This document shows, one piece after another, positions 63,932-64,000 of a DNA stretch of 64,000 bases. Made by a program: the position numbers and the translations under genes. How positions within the stretch are numbered: the first letter of the stretch is position 1; each line of letters starts with the position of its first letter. The stretch lies in NCBI RefSeq assembly GCF_005503145.1, contig NZ_SCNV01000040.1:1-64000 (forward strand), in the 5' to 3' direction. The notes under the pieces were generated by a model that was given only the letters and a program-made list of their open reading frames with translations, did not search any database and was not told where the DNA came from. Source of the stretch: Burkholderia sp. 4M9327F10 (lineage in GTDB: Bacteria; Pseudomonadota; Gammaproteobacteria; Burkholderiales; Burkholderiaceae).

Positions 63932-64000
63932 GCGTACGCGAAGTAGTTCGGGAGCCCGGCAGGCCACGCAGGGGGACGTTACATTATGTCGGCGTTTGCG

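Overview
The window looks like chromosomal DNA of a Burkholderiaceae beta-proteobacterium, most likely Paraburkholderia or a close relative. The evidence is high-GC coding DNA, the 2-oxoglutarate dehydrogenase block odhA-odhB-lpdA next to zapE and typA, the rimP-nusA-infB-rbfA-truB translation block next to rluB-scpB, and an Emr-type drug pump with its own outer-membrane lipoprotein and MarR regulator. I see no rRNA, tRNA, CRISPR array, intact insertion sequence or replication origin. The genus is inferred from gene order and protein character only.

Layout. Bases 1-6.6 kb hold a surface/secretion cluster: two long Gly/Ser/Thr-rich repeat lipoproteins, a TpsB-type outer-membrane transporter with no TpsA nearby, and a DUF2147 secreted protein. 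From 6.7 to 16.5 kb, on the minus strand, are a single-domain transposase-derived protein, zapE, the three 2-oxoglutarate dehydrogenase subunits and typA. From 16.9 to 22 kb is the marR-OMF-MFP-MFS efflux operon. From 22.1 to 32.1 kb, on the minus strand, are truB, rbfA, infB, nusA, rimP, rluB and scpB; a promoter and a short terminated transcript lie ahead of rimP. From 32.5 to 45.3 kb is a mosaic: LysR plus aminotransferase, a second transposase-derived small protein, several small exported or hypothetical proteins, a YdcF protein, an EAL phosphodiesterase, arfB, and a FUSC-family membrane protein. From 45.4 to 55 kb is an accessory stretch of regulator/enzyme pairs: hydrolase/AraC, nudK/DeoR, two SDRs with a second AraC, and a regulator-dehydrogenase-dehydratase operon that resembles part of the beta-hydroxyaspartate pathway. 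A comparatively AT-rich PAP2 gene follows. From 55.1 kb to the end are an Lrp/cysteine dioxygenase pair, a large MscS channel, an Rrf2/NAD(P)-binding protein pair sharing one operator sequence, a lipoprotein, a PfpI-like protein, a small membrane protein and an orphan sensor kinase.

How it fits together. The core (odh, typA, rimP to truB, rluB, scpB, zapE) is housekeeping for central carbon flux, translation, ribosome maturation and chromosome or cell division. Around it are envelope and stress functions. Most accessory genes come with an adjacent regulator, and candidate operators can be read directly for the Rrf2, LysR and DeoR genes and for a phosphoregulator-like site upstream of a His/Met-rich periplasmic protein.

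Best candidates for something new: (1) the lipoprotein pair plus orphan TpsB whose conserved L6 loop arginine appears to be glutamine; (2) two paralogous stand-alone DUF4096 proteins that keep the transposase N-terminal domain but not the catalytic domain; (3) the three-gene YheO-like regulator/iminosuccinate-reductase-like/hydroxyaspartate-dehydratase operon; (4) the promoter-to-terminator unit of about 83 nt ahead of rimP; and (5) a bacterial cysteine dioxygenase with a cysteine where the mammalian Cys-Tyr cofactor has its cysteine. All functional statements rest on sequence reading; no database search was run.
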